Below are positions 49,500-59,957 of a stretch of DNA of 64,000 nucleotides, piece after piece. Positions within the stretch are counted from its first letter, which is position 1, and every line of letters begins with the position of its first letter. Below the pieces are notes generated by a model. It ran no database searches and had not been told where the DNA came from. It saw only the letters and a list, made by a program, of their open reading frames with translations. Source of the DNA: Lumnitzera littorea (Eukaryota > Streptophyta > Magnoliopsida > Myrtales > Combretaceae); assembly GCA_024138015.1 (NCBI GenBank), contig JAMXBB010000006.1, positions 77,188,997-77,252,996 on the forward strand, read 5' to 3'. The position numbers and the translations under genes were made by a program.

Positions 49500-49985
49500 G
49501 AATGTAATGATAGAATAGGATGAAGAGTGTGAGCAAGCATTTGCTAAAATCAAGGAGTATCTCATGAATCCGCTAGTACTAGTGACTTTTACACCAGGAC
49601 GACCATTGATTCTCTACTTGATGATCCTTCCTAAATCGATGGGATATATGCTGGGGTAGAAAAATGAAACAGGCAAAAAAGAACATCCTAATACTACTTA
49701 AGCAAGAAATTTACACAAGACAAACAGAAATACTTAGAGGTAGAAAGAATGTGTTGTGCCTTGGTATGGGTGATGTACATACTCAAGCAATATACTCTCT
49801 ATTACTAGTAGAGTTGTCGACAAAACATGACCCGTTGAGGTATTTAGTAGAAAAGTCGGCATTGATCAGGAGAATCTCAAAGTGGCAAATGCTACTCTTT
49901 GAGTTTGATATCAAATACATAAGTCAAAGTTTAATTAAAGGGCAGACAGTAGTTGATTAATTGGCAAAATACCTACTAGAAGATT
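49500..49985 (+). pseudogene. First RNase H domain
   Basis: Retroviral-type RNase H attached to reverse transcriptase. The N-terminal part is frame-broken (about 49510-49660). At 49664-49960 the C-terminal half reads KHDPLRYLVEKSALIRRISKWQMLLFEFDI..., with KGQTVVD at the end, matching the family. Next domain follows after about 40 bp. Confidence 0.8.
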
Positions 49986-49996
49986 AAGAGGATGGT

Positions 49997-50450
49997 TTGG
50001 AAACTCGATTTCCTAATGAAAATGTGATAGTGACGAATGAATTGAGTGATAAGAAATTAGGATGGAGAATGTATTTTGATGAAGCAACCAATGTGTTTGG
50101 ATGTGAAATAGGAGCAATACTAGTCTCACCTAATGGTAATCATCTCCCTATGGTAGTAAGGTTAGTGTTTCCATATATGAACAATATAGTAGAATATGAA
50201 ACCTATATTTTGGGGCTGAAAATGGCACTAGACATGGGAATATAGAGGCTTAAAGTGCATGGAGATTCTTCTCTTATAATTCTCTAAATCCTAGGAGAAT
50301 ATAAGACAAAAGATGAAAAGTTAATACCTTATCATGAGCATTTAAGCAAGTTGATTGAAAGGTTCCAAGAAATTTCATTCACTTATATTCTAAGAACCCA
50401 AAATCAATTTACTGACGCATTAGCCATGTTGGTGTCTATGGTAAAAGCCA
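49997..50450 (+). pseudogene. Second, archaeal-type RNase H (aRNH)
   Basis: The extra RNase H that defines the Tat clade. Seen in order: MYFDEATNVFGCEIGAILVS (first Asp), NNIVEYETYILGLKMALD (Glu), VHGDSSLIIL (Asp), and NQFTDALAMLVSM (Asp). All four acidic residues of the D-E-D-D active site are present. One stop after ALDMGI at 50243 and one after SLIIL break the frame. It presumably helped remove RNA during replication. Confidence 0.9.
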
Positions 50451-51791
50451 CGGATGAGATAAAAATGCAACCCTTGAAGATTGAGGTAGAGGAAAGACCA
50501 ACTTTTTGTCTAATAGTTGAAGAGAAGGAATCAAAGAAACCTTGCTATCATAATATCAAAATGTTACTTCAAATGGGGGAGCTCCCTAATGAGGCTAATA
50601 GAAAAGATAGAAAAGCTTTAAGGAGATTGGCTGCTTATTTCCTATTAAGTGGAGCCACGTTGTACAAAAGATCACCAGATACAACGTTGCTAAGGTGTTT
50701 AGATGAAGAAGAAGCTAAGAAATTAATGAAAAAAGTGTATAAAGGAGTTTGTAGTCCTCATATAAATGGATACATGTTAGCCAGGAAGGTCATGAGAATG
50801 GGATATTTTTGGATGACGAAGGAATTAGATTGTATCAAGCATGTAAGGCATTGTCACCCATATCAGGTGCATGCTAATAAAATCAACACTCTTCCTTAAG
50901 AATTGCATGCGTTGTTGGCTCCTTGGCCTTTCTCAATATGGAGAGTAGATATGATCAGTCCAATTTCACCAATGGCTTCAAACAAGCATAAATTCATTTT
51001 AGTTGTGATTGACTATTTTACCAAGTGGGTAAAAGTAGCATCATAAGCTACAGTAACCAAAGGAGTGGTGGTTAGGTTCTTGAAAAGAGATATTATTGTA
51101 AGATACAAGGCACCCAAGTCTATTATTACAAACAACGAGATAAATTTAAACAACAAGTTGATGGATGAAGTGTGCAACCAATTTTGAGATCAATCATAAA
51201 AACTCAACTCTGTATTGACCTCAGATGAATGGGGCAGTTGAAGCTGCTAATGAGAACATCAAGAGAATCATTGAGAAGATGGCTATCACTTATAGAGATT
51301 GGCATGAGATGCTTTCCTTTGCTCTCATTGCTTATAGAACCTTAGTTAGAACCTCTATAAGTACAACACCTTATTCATTGGCATATGAAACTAAAGCAAT
51401 ACTGCTAATAGAAGTAAAAATACCATCGTTTCGAGTGTTAGCAGAAACTCAGCTCAATAAAGCTAAGTGGGTGAAGAAACGAATGGAGCATTTGAATCTC
51501 TTAGATGAAAGGGGACTTGTTACGATATGTAATGGTCAGTGCTATCAACAATTGATGATCTGAGCCTTTAACAAGAAAGTATGCTCGAAGCACTTTAAGG
51601 AAAGAAACAAGGCATTAAAGAAAATATTGCTGAATGCAAAAGACCCTAGGGGCAAATTTGCTTGAAATTATGAAGGCCCTTATGTGGTGAAAAGGCTATT
51701 ATCTAGAGGTGCATTAGTGTTTACAAAAATGGATGGCTCGGAATTAAGGGGACCTATGAATTTAGATGCAATCAAGTTATATTATCCATGA
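50451..51791 (+). pseudogene. Integrase of the Tat/Ogre-like element
   Basis: Zinc-binding region near 50740-50870: SPHINGYMLARKVMRMGYFW and CIKHVRHCHPYQ, where the last Cys of the C-x-x-C pair is Tyr. Core: WRVDMISPISP (first catalytic Asp), FILVVIDYFTKWVKVAS, then SIITNNEINLNN, where the second catalytic Asp is Asn, then MNGAVEAANENIKRIIEK with the catalytic Glu kept (51225-51280). C-terminal part to LDAIKLYYP and a stop at 51789-51791. Frame change between 51180 and 51225. Confidence 0.9.
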
Positions 51792-52389
51792 GAACGGAGT
51801 TCAATAAAGATTTCAATTTTTCTTGAGAATTGTTTGTGGTTAATCTTTCATCTTTTATAAGTAAAGTTGATATCCATGAATGTTCTTGGGTTTAGATGGT
51901 CATCGATCAATAAACACTTCACCAATAAATCCTTATACACTATGTTTCTTAACCTCAAACACTTACCAAAGAATTTGAGTCACCAAACAAATTGAAATCA
52001 AAACTTCTTAATGATTTAATCTTATTTCTTTCAAAAAGAGATTTATTTTTTAGGAATCATAAAGAGCGAAAATTAAAACTTACTAACGAGAAAAGCAAAA
52101 TCAAGGCATAGGCATGGTACGGTTATGAGACTCATCAACAAAAGTTTTCAATCATGAAGAAGATTTTATTGAAAAAAAAAAAGAGAAAAAATGTAAAGAA
52201 AAAAAAAAGAGGGAAAAAGAAAGAAAAAGCAAGCATAATCCTTTAGTAATATTCTGCTAATTGAATGAGTGAATATCGAGAATCAACATAAGTATGCTAA
52301 TTGGTTGCTATTTGCAAAATTCTCCATTCTCACGTAAAATGATCCTAAAAGTCCTTGAAAAAGATATTTAGGAGAATTAAAAAGGTTTT
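51792..52389 (+). other. 3' non-coding region after integrase
   Basis: No coding similarity. A purine-rich stretch (AAAAAGAGAAAAA type) lies at 52165-52235. It leads into the tandem arrays. Confidence 0.6.
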
Positions 52390-52832
52390 TTGAAATCTTG
52401 AAGAGATCTATCCTCTTCGAATTGTTCACCAAAACAAGTTTTTTTGAAATCTTGAAAAGATCTATCCTCTTCGAATCATTTACCAAATCAAAATAGATTT
52501 TTTGAAATCTCGAAGAGATTCATCCTCTTCGGATCATCCACCAAATCAAAACAAGTTTTTTAAAATCTCAAAGTGATCTATCCTCTTTGGTTGTCCACCA
52601 AAGCAAGATTTTCTTGAAATCTCGAAAAGATCTAACCTCTTTAGATTATTCACCAAAATAAAGTTTTTTTAAAATCTTAAAGAGATCTATCCTCTTCGAA
52701 TCATTCACCAAAGTAATTTTTTTAGAAATCTCGAAGAGATCTATCCTCTTTGGATCATCTACCAAAACAATTTTTTTTTTTTAAATCTTGAAGAGATATA
52801 TTCTCTTTAGATTATCCACCAAAAAAGAACAA
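52390..52832 (+). repeat. Tandem array of 52-60-bp units with a hairpin in each
   Basis: Eight units starting near 52393, 52445, 52503, 52563, 52616, 52671, 52726 and 52784. Each has the core GAAATCTTGAAGAGATC, then TATCCTCTTCGA, then CACCAAA. GAAGAG and CTCTTC face each other within each unit, giving a short hairpin. Lies between integrase and the polypurine tract, as arrays do in Tat/Ogre elements. Confidence 0.9.
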
Positions 52833-52853
52833 GTTAATTTGACCCCTAATGGT

Positions 52854-53110
52854 TTTTGCTCTATCCTTCTAAGATAGGCTACCTTAAAACTTTTGCTCTA
52901 TACTTCCAAGATAGGTCACCTTAAAACTTTTGCCTTATCCTTCCAAGATAGGCCACCTTAAAACTTTTGCCTAATCCTTTTAAGATAGGCCCCTTAAATC
53001 TTTAACCTTATAGGTACCCAATTCCATTACCTTATCCTTCTAAGATAGGTACTTTAGTTTCTTTACCCTATCCTTTCAAGACAGGTTTATGGGTTTTCCA
53101 TTCCTATCCT
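52854..53110 (+). repeat. Tandem array of 37-bp units
   Basis: Four good units at 52854-52890, 52891-52927, 52928-52964 and 52965-53000 (TTTTGCTCTATCCTTC, then AAGATAGGC, then ACCTTAAAAC), followed by degenerate units to 53110 around CCTATCCTTTCAAGA. TATCTT/AAGATA inverted parts recur. Confidence 0.88.
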
Positions 53111-53286
53111 ATCCTTTCAGGATGGGCAATTTATTCTTTAAATCGACCATTCAAGTCAATATACTTCTTCAAAATGAGACAAAGCTAACCATTCAAGTCA
53201 GTAATCCTCGTTTAGTTTAAAGTCGGATCTGGCAAAAAAGGGTATCTCTTTTGTCTTTGTAGTAAGGTTTTAATCTAACTTTGCTA

Positions 53287-53300
53287 CAAAGAGGAGTAAT
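53287..53300 (+). other. Polypurine tract of the Tat/Ogre-like element
   Basis: AAAGAGGAGTAAT just before TGTAGACACC at 53301. Same form as 8929-8941. Confidence 0.85.
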
Positions 53301-53411
53301 TGTAGACACCTCATTTTTGCTATTTTTGTTTCATTATTTTAAGCCAAAAATAAAAAAATAAAATTAATAAAAAGAAGAAAAATAAAAAATAATATAAAGT
53401 ATCAAATCAAG

Positions 53412-54254
53412 TGATAGTTATCAACCTCTTAGATTGATCATAAGAAGCCAAGCTAAAGAACTTTAAGGGCTCGCACAAAAATTACTAATTCTAAGCCATA
53501 GCTGAGATGAGAACTCCTATCCCGATTCAACCTACTGCCGACCTATTTGCTAGATCCTCATGTGTATCCAACATCCTCTTACCTAACTACAAAGTCTTAA
53601 TCGAGAAGGTAACCCAAGAAAGGCTAGCCGAGCTAAGCTCTCCAATCGACTACTGGTGCCTAACTCTAATTCAACTAACTTCTTAACCAAACTGATTGGC
53701 TCCCAACTTGATCCAGATCAGGTCGGCCCCTGACTACCAGTACCTCCTGTTTTTGCTTAGGTTGTATCATACTCCTGACATACAACCATCAAGTAATACA
53801 TGTCTTCTGACATAACGTTCCAAAATTATTCTTTTTTTTTTCTGTACTGAATATTCTTTGTCCTTTTTACCCCTTTTTGGCATGATTCATATAACGTAAT
53901 TGTAAAATACCCTTTTGTCCTTTCATACATGTAAAATAATCTTAGTAGGTAAGTGTATAAACCCCCACTTTCCTTGTATGCAAACATCCAACTTTCAATA
54001 GAGAAATTATTCACTTTGAGTAACCTTAGTGTTCTCATTATCATTCAATTCTTATTTATTCCCTATAGTAAAGAGTAGTGGCAAGTGACCCTTTAATTCA
54101 AACCGGTATGTCATATTCGGCAGGTTATTGGCCTAGTAAGATCGAGTGGTGTGTCATTGGTAATTACCTAGACTTTGCTAACTTTTTTCTTTGTTTCTTT
54201 TCGGTCTACTTCATTGTGGTGCCTCTCCATATGTCCGACCCTAGAGACGCATCA
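53412..54254 (+). repeat. 5' LTR of the nested element
   Basis: 843 bp, TGATAGTTATCAACC ... AGAGACGCATCA. TATA box GTGTATAAACCCCC at 53953-53966, matched by GTATATAAACCCC at 59651-59663 in the other LTR. Confidence 0.9.
53953..53966 (+). promoter_or_regulatory. TATA box in the nested element's 5' LTR
   Basis: GTGTATAAACCCCC, conserved in the 3' LTR at 59651. About 300 bp before the LTR end. Confidence 0.6.
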
Positions 54255-54260
54255 ACTTCA

Positions 54261-54273
54261 TTAGTATCAGAGT
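54261..54273 (+). other. Primer binding site, initiator Met tRNA type
   Basis: TTAGTATCAGAGT, one or two transitions from the usual TTGGTATCAGAGC, located 6 bp after the 5' LTR. Confidence 0.85.
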
Positions 54274-54514
54274 ATGATTCCGCGAGGGAGTGTGTGAAGT
54301 TGCAATGAAGTTTTTATTCGCTTTACTATTAATGGTTGTTATGCCGTAGCTACTGCAATGTGTTGGTATGACACCAAGAGTGGTTTTATTGTTACTTAGT
54401 TTTACTGTGTTTTTCATTGTGAAAATAGAGCAAGTTTGTTCCTATCTTATTTGAGTGACTATCAAGTGTTGAAGTTGTTAGCTAATTCTTAATCCATTTG
54501 AGAAGTACCGTACT

Positions 54515-55656
54515 ATGTCAGATTTAAGTATTTAAGGAGTTATTGGTGACCAAGGTAGTGGTGCTCAACTTGGTCGTGGTTTTAATGGTAGTAACTCCCC
54601 AAGGTTCGTTGATGACAAACTTAGCAAACTCACAAAACTTGTTGAGAGTCTAGCCATAAGAATGTAAGTTAATAGGCAACAACTCCAAGGCATACAGCAA
54701 CAAAACCCCTAGGATGACCCCCTTGAGAGACACTATAGCTGAGTCAATTGAATTGATCACCTAATTCAACCTCCTTGAGATGGAAGAGCTGCTAGATGAT
54801 GACTAGAGTTAAAGGAGATTATAGAGGATGATGAGGAGCTAGATGTTGAAGGGTTTGGTGATGAAAAAGAAGTTGGTTATTACCGAGAACAAGGACGAGG
54901 ACGTCAAGTTCCTTAAGGGCTAAACAATGTCAAGGTGCAAATCCCACCCTTTGGTGGAAGTGGAGATGCAGATGAATAATCAGAGTGGGAAGAGAAGGTT
55001 GAAAAAGTATTTGAATGTTATGGTTATGAGGATGTGGTCAAGTTCTAACTTGCTACACTGGACTTTACTAGGTATGCCAGCATGTAGTAAAAGAATTTGA
55101 ATGTAACGAGGGAAAGACAAGGAAGATGAGGTGTTAGAACTTGGGAAGAAATGAAAAGGTTGTTAAGAGATAGGTTTGTGCCTAAGACTTATCTACAAGA
55201 TGCATTTGCAAAGTTATAAGAGCTTCACCAGGGAGGCTGACCTATTGATGACTATGTTAAAGAATTCCAAATGTTGATGATCCAAGCCGACGTAAAAGAA
55301 CTAGAGGCCCTACGGTATCAAGGTTCATTTATGAACTCAAGTATGAGATTTGCAATATTGTGGAAGTACAAAGGTCTTATACCTTAGAAGAGGTGATCAA
55401 GATCACGTAAAGGGTTGAAAAGTAGAGGAAAAATGTTTTGAGTTGACCTAGGCCAACATTCTCCCAAGCACCAGTACCATACTGACTTATTCAAGCTAAG
55501 CCAAGGAAACCGTACCAAGTCGAGGAAAGGGATGACCGAATTGACGATAGCCGAGTAGGTCAACATGGCCAAACAAGACAGTCAAGTCAAGCTGAGGTTA
55601 GGCTACCCCCGATAATGTATGACATAGGATAGACCTCTAGATGAAAGTCTAGCGAA
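54515..55656 (+). pseudogene. Gag of the nested element
   Basis: Likely start ATG at 54515 (MSDLSI, then a stop). Pieces in frame: DDKLSKLTKLVESLAIRM, VQIPPFGGSGDADE, SEWEEKVEKVFECYGYEDVV (54960-55030), TWEEMKRLLRDRFVPKTYLQ (55140-55200), and DDYVKEFQMLMIQADVKE (55250-55300). These match the capsid of this Ty3/gypsy branch. Several TAG stops and two frame changes break it. A zinc knuckle follows. Confidence 0.88.
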
Positions 55657-56290
55657 GTGAAGTGTTTTAAATGTTTAGGCTTTGAACACATGGCTATTGA
55701 ATGTCCGAACTGGCATGTCATGGTACTCCGAGGAGATGTAGTAGATATCACAGACGAGAGTAAGCCTAAGGATGAGAAGGATGTTCGAAAGGCAGAAGCC
55801 ATGGAGGAAGAAGAGACCTATGCCTATGTCAACCAAAGAGAAGTAATGACCCAAGTCCTGAGACGAGTCCTAAGTTCCTTGCCAAACTCTGAGGAGGATC
55901 AAAGAGAGAATCTATTCCATACCAAGTGTACCGTAAAAGGCCAACTATGCACAATCATCATGGATAGAGGAAGTTGTACAATATCGTTGCACAGTCCTTT
56001 GTATAGAGGTTGGGTTTACTGACCTCAAAGCATCTCCAACCTTATAAGCTGCATTGGCTTCATGATAAGAGTGCTTTGCATGTAACTGAGCAAGCGACTA
56101 TACTATTCAGTATTGAAAATGTATACGAGGATGAAGTAGTGTGCGATGTCATCCCTATGGGAGCTTCACATTTGTTGCTTGGATGACCTTGGTTGTTCGA
56201 CTAACGTATTACGCACAATGGGTACAAGAACACCTATGCCTTCGTTAAGGATGGAAGGAAGATAATGTTGCAACCCTTAACCCCATCCCA
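55657..56290 (+). pseudogene. Zinc knuckle and protease of the nested element
   Basis: CFKCLGFEHMAIEC at 55663-55704 is a CCHC zinc knuckle with all ligands present. After an acidic linker (DDTDES, MEEEETYAYV) comes a stretch with ENLFHTKCTVKGQLC and the protease active site IIMDRGSCT, where D-R-G replaces D-G-G. A frame change at about 56015 precedes the rest: VVCDVIPMGASHLLL near 56140-56180 and the domain end by 56290. Confidence 0.86.
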
Positions 56291-56419
56291 AGTAAATGAG
56301 ACCCATAATCATCTCACTTGGGCTAGGAAGAAGAAAGCCTTGGTGATGACTCGTAGAAAGCTCCGATCTGCTGAGAAAGTTGATGAACCGATATTCCTGT
56401 TGGTTAAGAGACTGATGGA

Positions 56420-57300
56420 GATGAAGGAGTCATAGAATGTTCCAGAAGAAATTCGAAGCTTACTAAGTGAGTTTTTTGACTTATTTTCAGAGGAACTGCC
56501 TAAAGGACTGCCACCAATCCAAGGCATATAACACTGTATTGATCTGCAACTAGGTGTCGCCCTATTGAACTGACCTGCATATAGGATGAATCCTAAGTAC
56601 ACTACCAAGTTGAAAAGACAGGTAGACAAACTCATTAAGCAAGGATATGTGAAAGAGAGCATGAGCCCTTGTGTTGTAGTAACTTTGCTCATTCTAAAAA
56701 AGGATGGTTCATGGCATATGTGCATCGACAACTGAACAATCAATCAAATTACTGTTAAGTATAGATACTCGATACCAAGGCTCAATGACATGTTAGATGA
56801 GCTTCATGGTGCAAAGATATTTTCAAAGATAGATCTGCGGAGTGGCTACTACTAAATTCGCATAAGGCTAACTGATGAATGGAAGACTGCCTTCAAGACT
56901 AAGTACAGACTCTATGAATGGTTGGTTATGCCATTTGGACTTACTAATGCATCAAGTGCATTCATGAGGTTAATGAATCATGTGATGTGCTTTCTTCTTG
57001 GAAGATGTGTGGTCGTATACCTCAATGACATATTGGTGTATAGTGTCGACATAAACAACCATGTTCAACATCTTATAAAGTATTTAGCATTTTGTGAGCT
57101 GAGAAGTTATATGGAAATGTAAAGAAATGTATGTTTTGCCAGAAGGAGGTGATGTTCCTAGGATTTATAGTATCAAATGAAGGAATCTGAGTAGATGAGG
57201 AGAAGATCCGAGTTGTTTTAGAATGCCCGATGCCAAAGAATGTCACTGAAGTCCAAAGTTTCCATGGCTTAGCTTCTTTCTATAGGTGATTTATTAAGGA
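56420..57300 (+). pseudogene. Reverse transcriptase of the nested element
   Basis: Pieces: FFDLFSEELPKGLPPIQGI, LKRQVDKLIKQGYVKES, LILKKDGSWHMCIDN, YSIPRLNDMLDELHGAKIFS and KIDLRSGYY (up to 56850), then WLVMPFGLTNASSAFMRLMN at 56919-56978. The catalytic box reads VVYLNDILVYS: the first catalytic Asp is Asn. The thumb follows near 57150-57290 (VMFLGFIVSNEGI, VQSFHGLASFY). Stops and frame changes throughout. Confidence 0.9.
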
Positions 57301-57860
57301 CATCAGCACAATAACCACCCCATTTATGCAATTAACAAAAAAGAATGAAGGGTTTAGGTGGAACGATCGAACTAAGCGAAGCTTCAAGCAAATTAAGGAG
57401 AAGCTCACCTCGACAATTTTCCTTTCACTACTAGATTTTGACAAGCCCTTCGAACTAGAGTGCGACACATTGGGAGTTGGAAATGGTGTTGTCTTGATGC
57501 AAGAATGATGGCTCGTCGCTTACCATAGTGAGAAACTGAGTGGCCCATCCCTAAACTATTCCATATATGAAAAGGAGATGTACTCCCTTTTCCGAGCCCT
57601 TATTGTTTGGCAACATTATTTGCTACCATGAGAGTTTATTATTTATATAAACCACGAGTCTTTGAAAAATCTAGGGAGTCAGAACAAGCTTTCAAAGAGG
57701 TAAGCCAAGTGGTTGGAGTTCATGGAGAGTTTCTCATAAGTCATCTAGGACAGGAAGGGAAGTACAAATTTGGTCGCCATTACTCTATTACGACAGCAAA
57801 CCCTGCTAACCATTTTATAGACAAAATTATTAGGATTCTCACTAATTACTGAGCAGTATG
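57301..57860 (+). pseudogene. RNase H of the nested element
   Basis: 57326-57508 reads LTKKNEGFRWNDRTKRSFKQ..., then FDKPFELECDTLGVGNGVVLMQE, the start of the RNase H domain. The rest (57530-57860, with LSGPSLNYSIYEKEMYSLFRAL) is broken over frames. Confidence 0.82.
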
Positions 57861-59116
57861 CTCATGATTCTCATTTCAGCCCTATCATAGAACAGTATAA
57901 GGATGGAATTACTATCAATGGATATTATCTCAAGGATGGCTATCTATTTAAGGACTGTAGGCCATGTATTCCAAACTGCTCCATACGTAAACTGTTGATC
58001 CAAGAAGCTCACAATGGTAGACTTTTAGGCCACTTTAGGGAGGTCAAGAAAGCCAATCTGTTGAAAGTGAATTTTTATTAGCTAAGTCTAGCCAAGGATG
58101 TCCATAAGGTAGTTAGTCATTATGAAGTATATAGGCGTATTAAGGGGAAGAGAGTCTCATGGAGAGTATATGCCTCTACCAACGCTTACCTTACCATAGG
58201 CTAACCTTAGCATAGACTTTGTCTTAGGGTTGCCTCGAATATCCAGAGGGAAGGATTCTATTTTTGTTGTAGTGGACCATTTCAGTAAGATGGCACACTT
58301 ACATCCATACCATCGAACTAATGATGCTTTGTATATTATTGATTTGTTTTTGCAAGAGGTTATTCAACTACATGGAGTATTAAAGACTATTGTCTCACAT
58401 CGGGACATGAAATTTTTAAGCTATTTCTAGAAGACTCTTTAGAGGAGACTTAGGACTAAACTAGTGTTTAGCTCCAGCAGCCACCTCCAAACTAATGGCC
58501 AGACTGAAGTGGTGAATAGGACCCCAAGCAATCTGCTTATAGCTGTTATAGGGAAGAACTTGAGGGATTAGGATTTGTGCCTACTAGTCGTAGAGTTCGC
58601 ATATAACCGAATTGTCCACAGCACTAGAAGGAAAACCCCATTCGAAGTCATTTATCACCTTAACCTAACCATCCCCCTAAACATTATCAGTACCCCAACA
58701 ACTACCGAAGAGAGTCAACCTGGAGTTGATCAAGCTCGAGAATTACATGAACTGCACTAGTCTATAATAAAGAAGATCACCAAATTCAATAAGAGACAAC
58801 AAGAGCTTAGTAATCGAGGCCACTGAACTGTTTCTTTCTAGCTAAGAGACTTAGTATGGGTTCATCTCAACCGAGAGCGATTCCTACACTTAAGACAAAG
58901 CAAACTATCTCCTTGAGCTAATGGCCCATTCAAGATCTTGAAGAAGATCAACCATAATGCCTACTAAATTGGGTTACCTGATGACTATGGTGTCTCCTCT
59001 ACCTTCAATGTATTTGATTTAATTCTCCATCAACCAATAGAAGAAGACCTTGCGAGTGCCCTAAAAGAATGAATAGAAACCCTTGTAGATTTGAGGACAA
59101 ATCTTTCCAACTCCTA
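57861..59116 (+). pseudogene. Integrase of the nested element
   Basis: Zinc-binding region near 58000-58140: HNGRLLGHF, then SHYEVYRRIKG, where both expected Cys are Tyr. Core at 58230-58430: RISRGKDSIFVVVDHFSKMAHL (first catalytic Asp) and LHGVLKTIVSHRDMKFLSYF, with His where the second catalytic Asp stands. The catalytic Glu is kept in LQTNGQTEVVNR near 58482-58518. C-terminal part: VEFAYNRIVHSTRRKTPFEV, and GPFKILKKINHNAY, then DDYGVSSTFNVFDL, with a stop at about 59116. No chromodomain. Confidence 0.88.
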
Positions 59117-59122
59117 AGCAGA

Positions 59123-59957
59123 TGATAAGAATCAATCTCTTGGACCGATCACAAGAAGCCAAGCTAGAGGACTTTAAGGGCTCGCATAGAAAATGCTAAC
59201 TTTAAGCCATAGCCGAGACAAGGACTCCTATCCTAATCTGACCTATCTGCTAAATCCTTATATGGATCCAACTTGCTTCTACCCAACTACGAAGTCCTAA
59301 TCTAGAAGGTAACCCAAGAAAGGCTAGCTGAGCCAAACTCTCCAATCGACCACTAACACCTAACCCCAATTCAGTTAACTTCCTAACCAAACTGATTAGC
59401 TCCTAACCTAATCCAAATCAGGTCGACCCTTAACTACCAGCACCTCCTATTTCTACCTATGTTGTATCATATTCCTGACGTATAGCCATTAAGTGACACG
59501 TGCATTTTGACACAACTTTCTAGAATTATTCTTTCTTTTTCATATTAAATATTCTTTGTCCTTTTTACCCCCTTTTAGCATGATTCATGCAACGTAATTA
59601 TAAAATACCTTTTTGTCTTTTCATACATGAAAAATAACCTTAATGGGCAAGTATATAAACCCCTACTTTCCTTGTACACAAACATCCAACTTTTAATGGA
59701 GAAATTATTCACTTTGAGCAACCTTAGTTAACTTGTTATCATTCAAGTCTTATCTATTCCCTTTATCAAGGAGTACTGGCAAGTGTCCCTTCAATTCGGA
59801 CTGGTTGTCATAACCGATGAGTTATTGGTCGAGTAGGATCAAGTGGTGTGTCATATCCATTTGATAGCTACTTGGATTTTGCTAACTTTTGCTTTATATC
59901 TTTCTGGTCCGCTTTGTTGTGGTGCCTCTCTATGTATCCAACCTCGAAGATGCATCA
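59123..59957 (+). repeat. 3' LTR of the nested element
   Basis: 835 bp, TGATAAGAATCAATC ... GAAGATGCATCA, collinear with 53412-54254. The bases before it (GAGGACAAATCTTTCC to AAGCAGA) occupy the polypurine-tract position, but the tract is degenerate. Confidence 0.9.

Larger units (their letters stand above)
53412..59957 (+). mobile_element. Smaller Ty3/gypsy element nested in the 3' LTR
   Basis: 6.5 kb, flanked by the perfect 5-bp duplication TCAAG (53407-53411 and 59958-59962). Contains two LTRs of about 840 bp, a Met-type primer site, gag with one zinc knuckle, protease, reverse transcriptase, RNase H and integrase, in that order. The protease (D-R-G at the active site) and the integrase end with TFNVFDL are of the same type as the remnant at 1-1844. 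No chromodomain is seen at its end. I place it near the CRM/Reina-type chromoviruses only tentatively. Its LTRs differ at roughly one base in five or six by eye. Confidence 0.92.

Noticed and set aside
52390..53110. CRISPR-like array
   Set aside because: Units are contiguous, diverged tandem repeats without unique spacers, in a plant retrotransposon.
53826..54308. Open frames on both strands near the nested LTR
   Set aside because: Both lie within the LTR and leader 53412-54300 and are not conserved in the other LTR.
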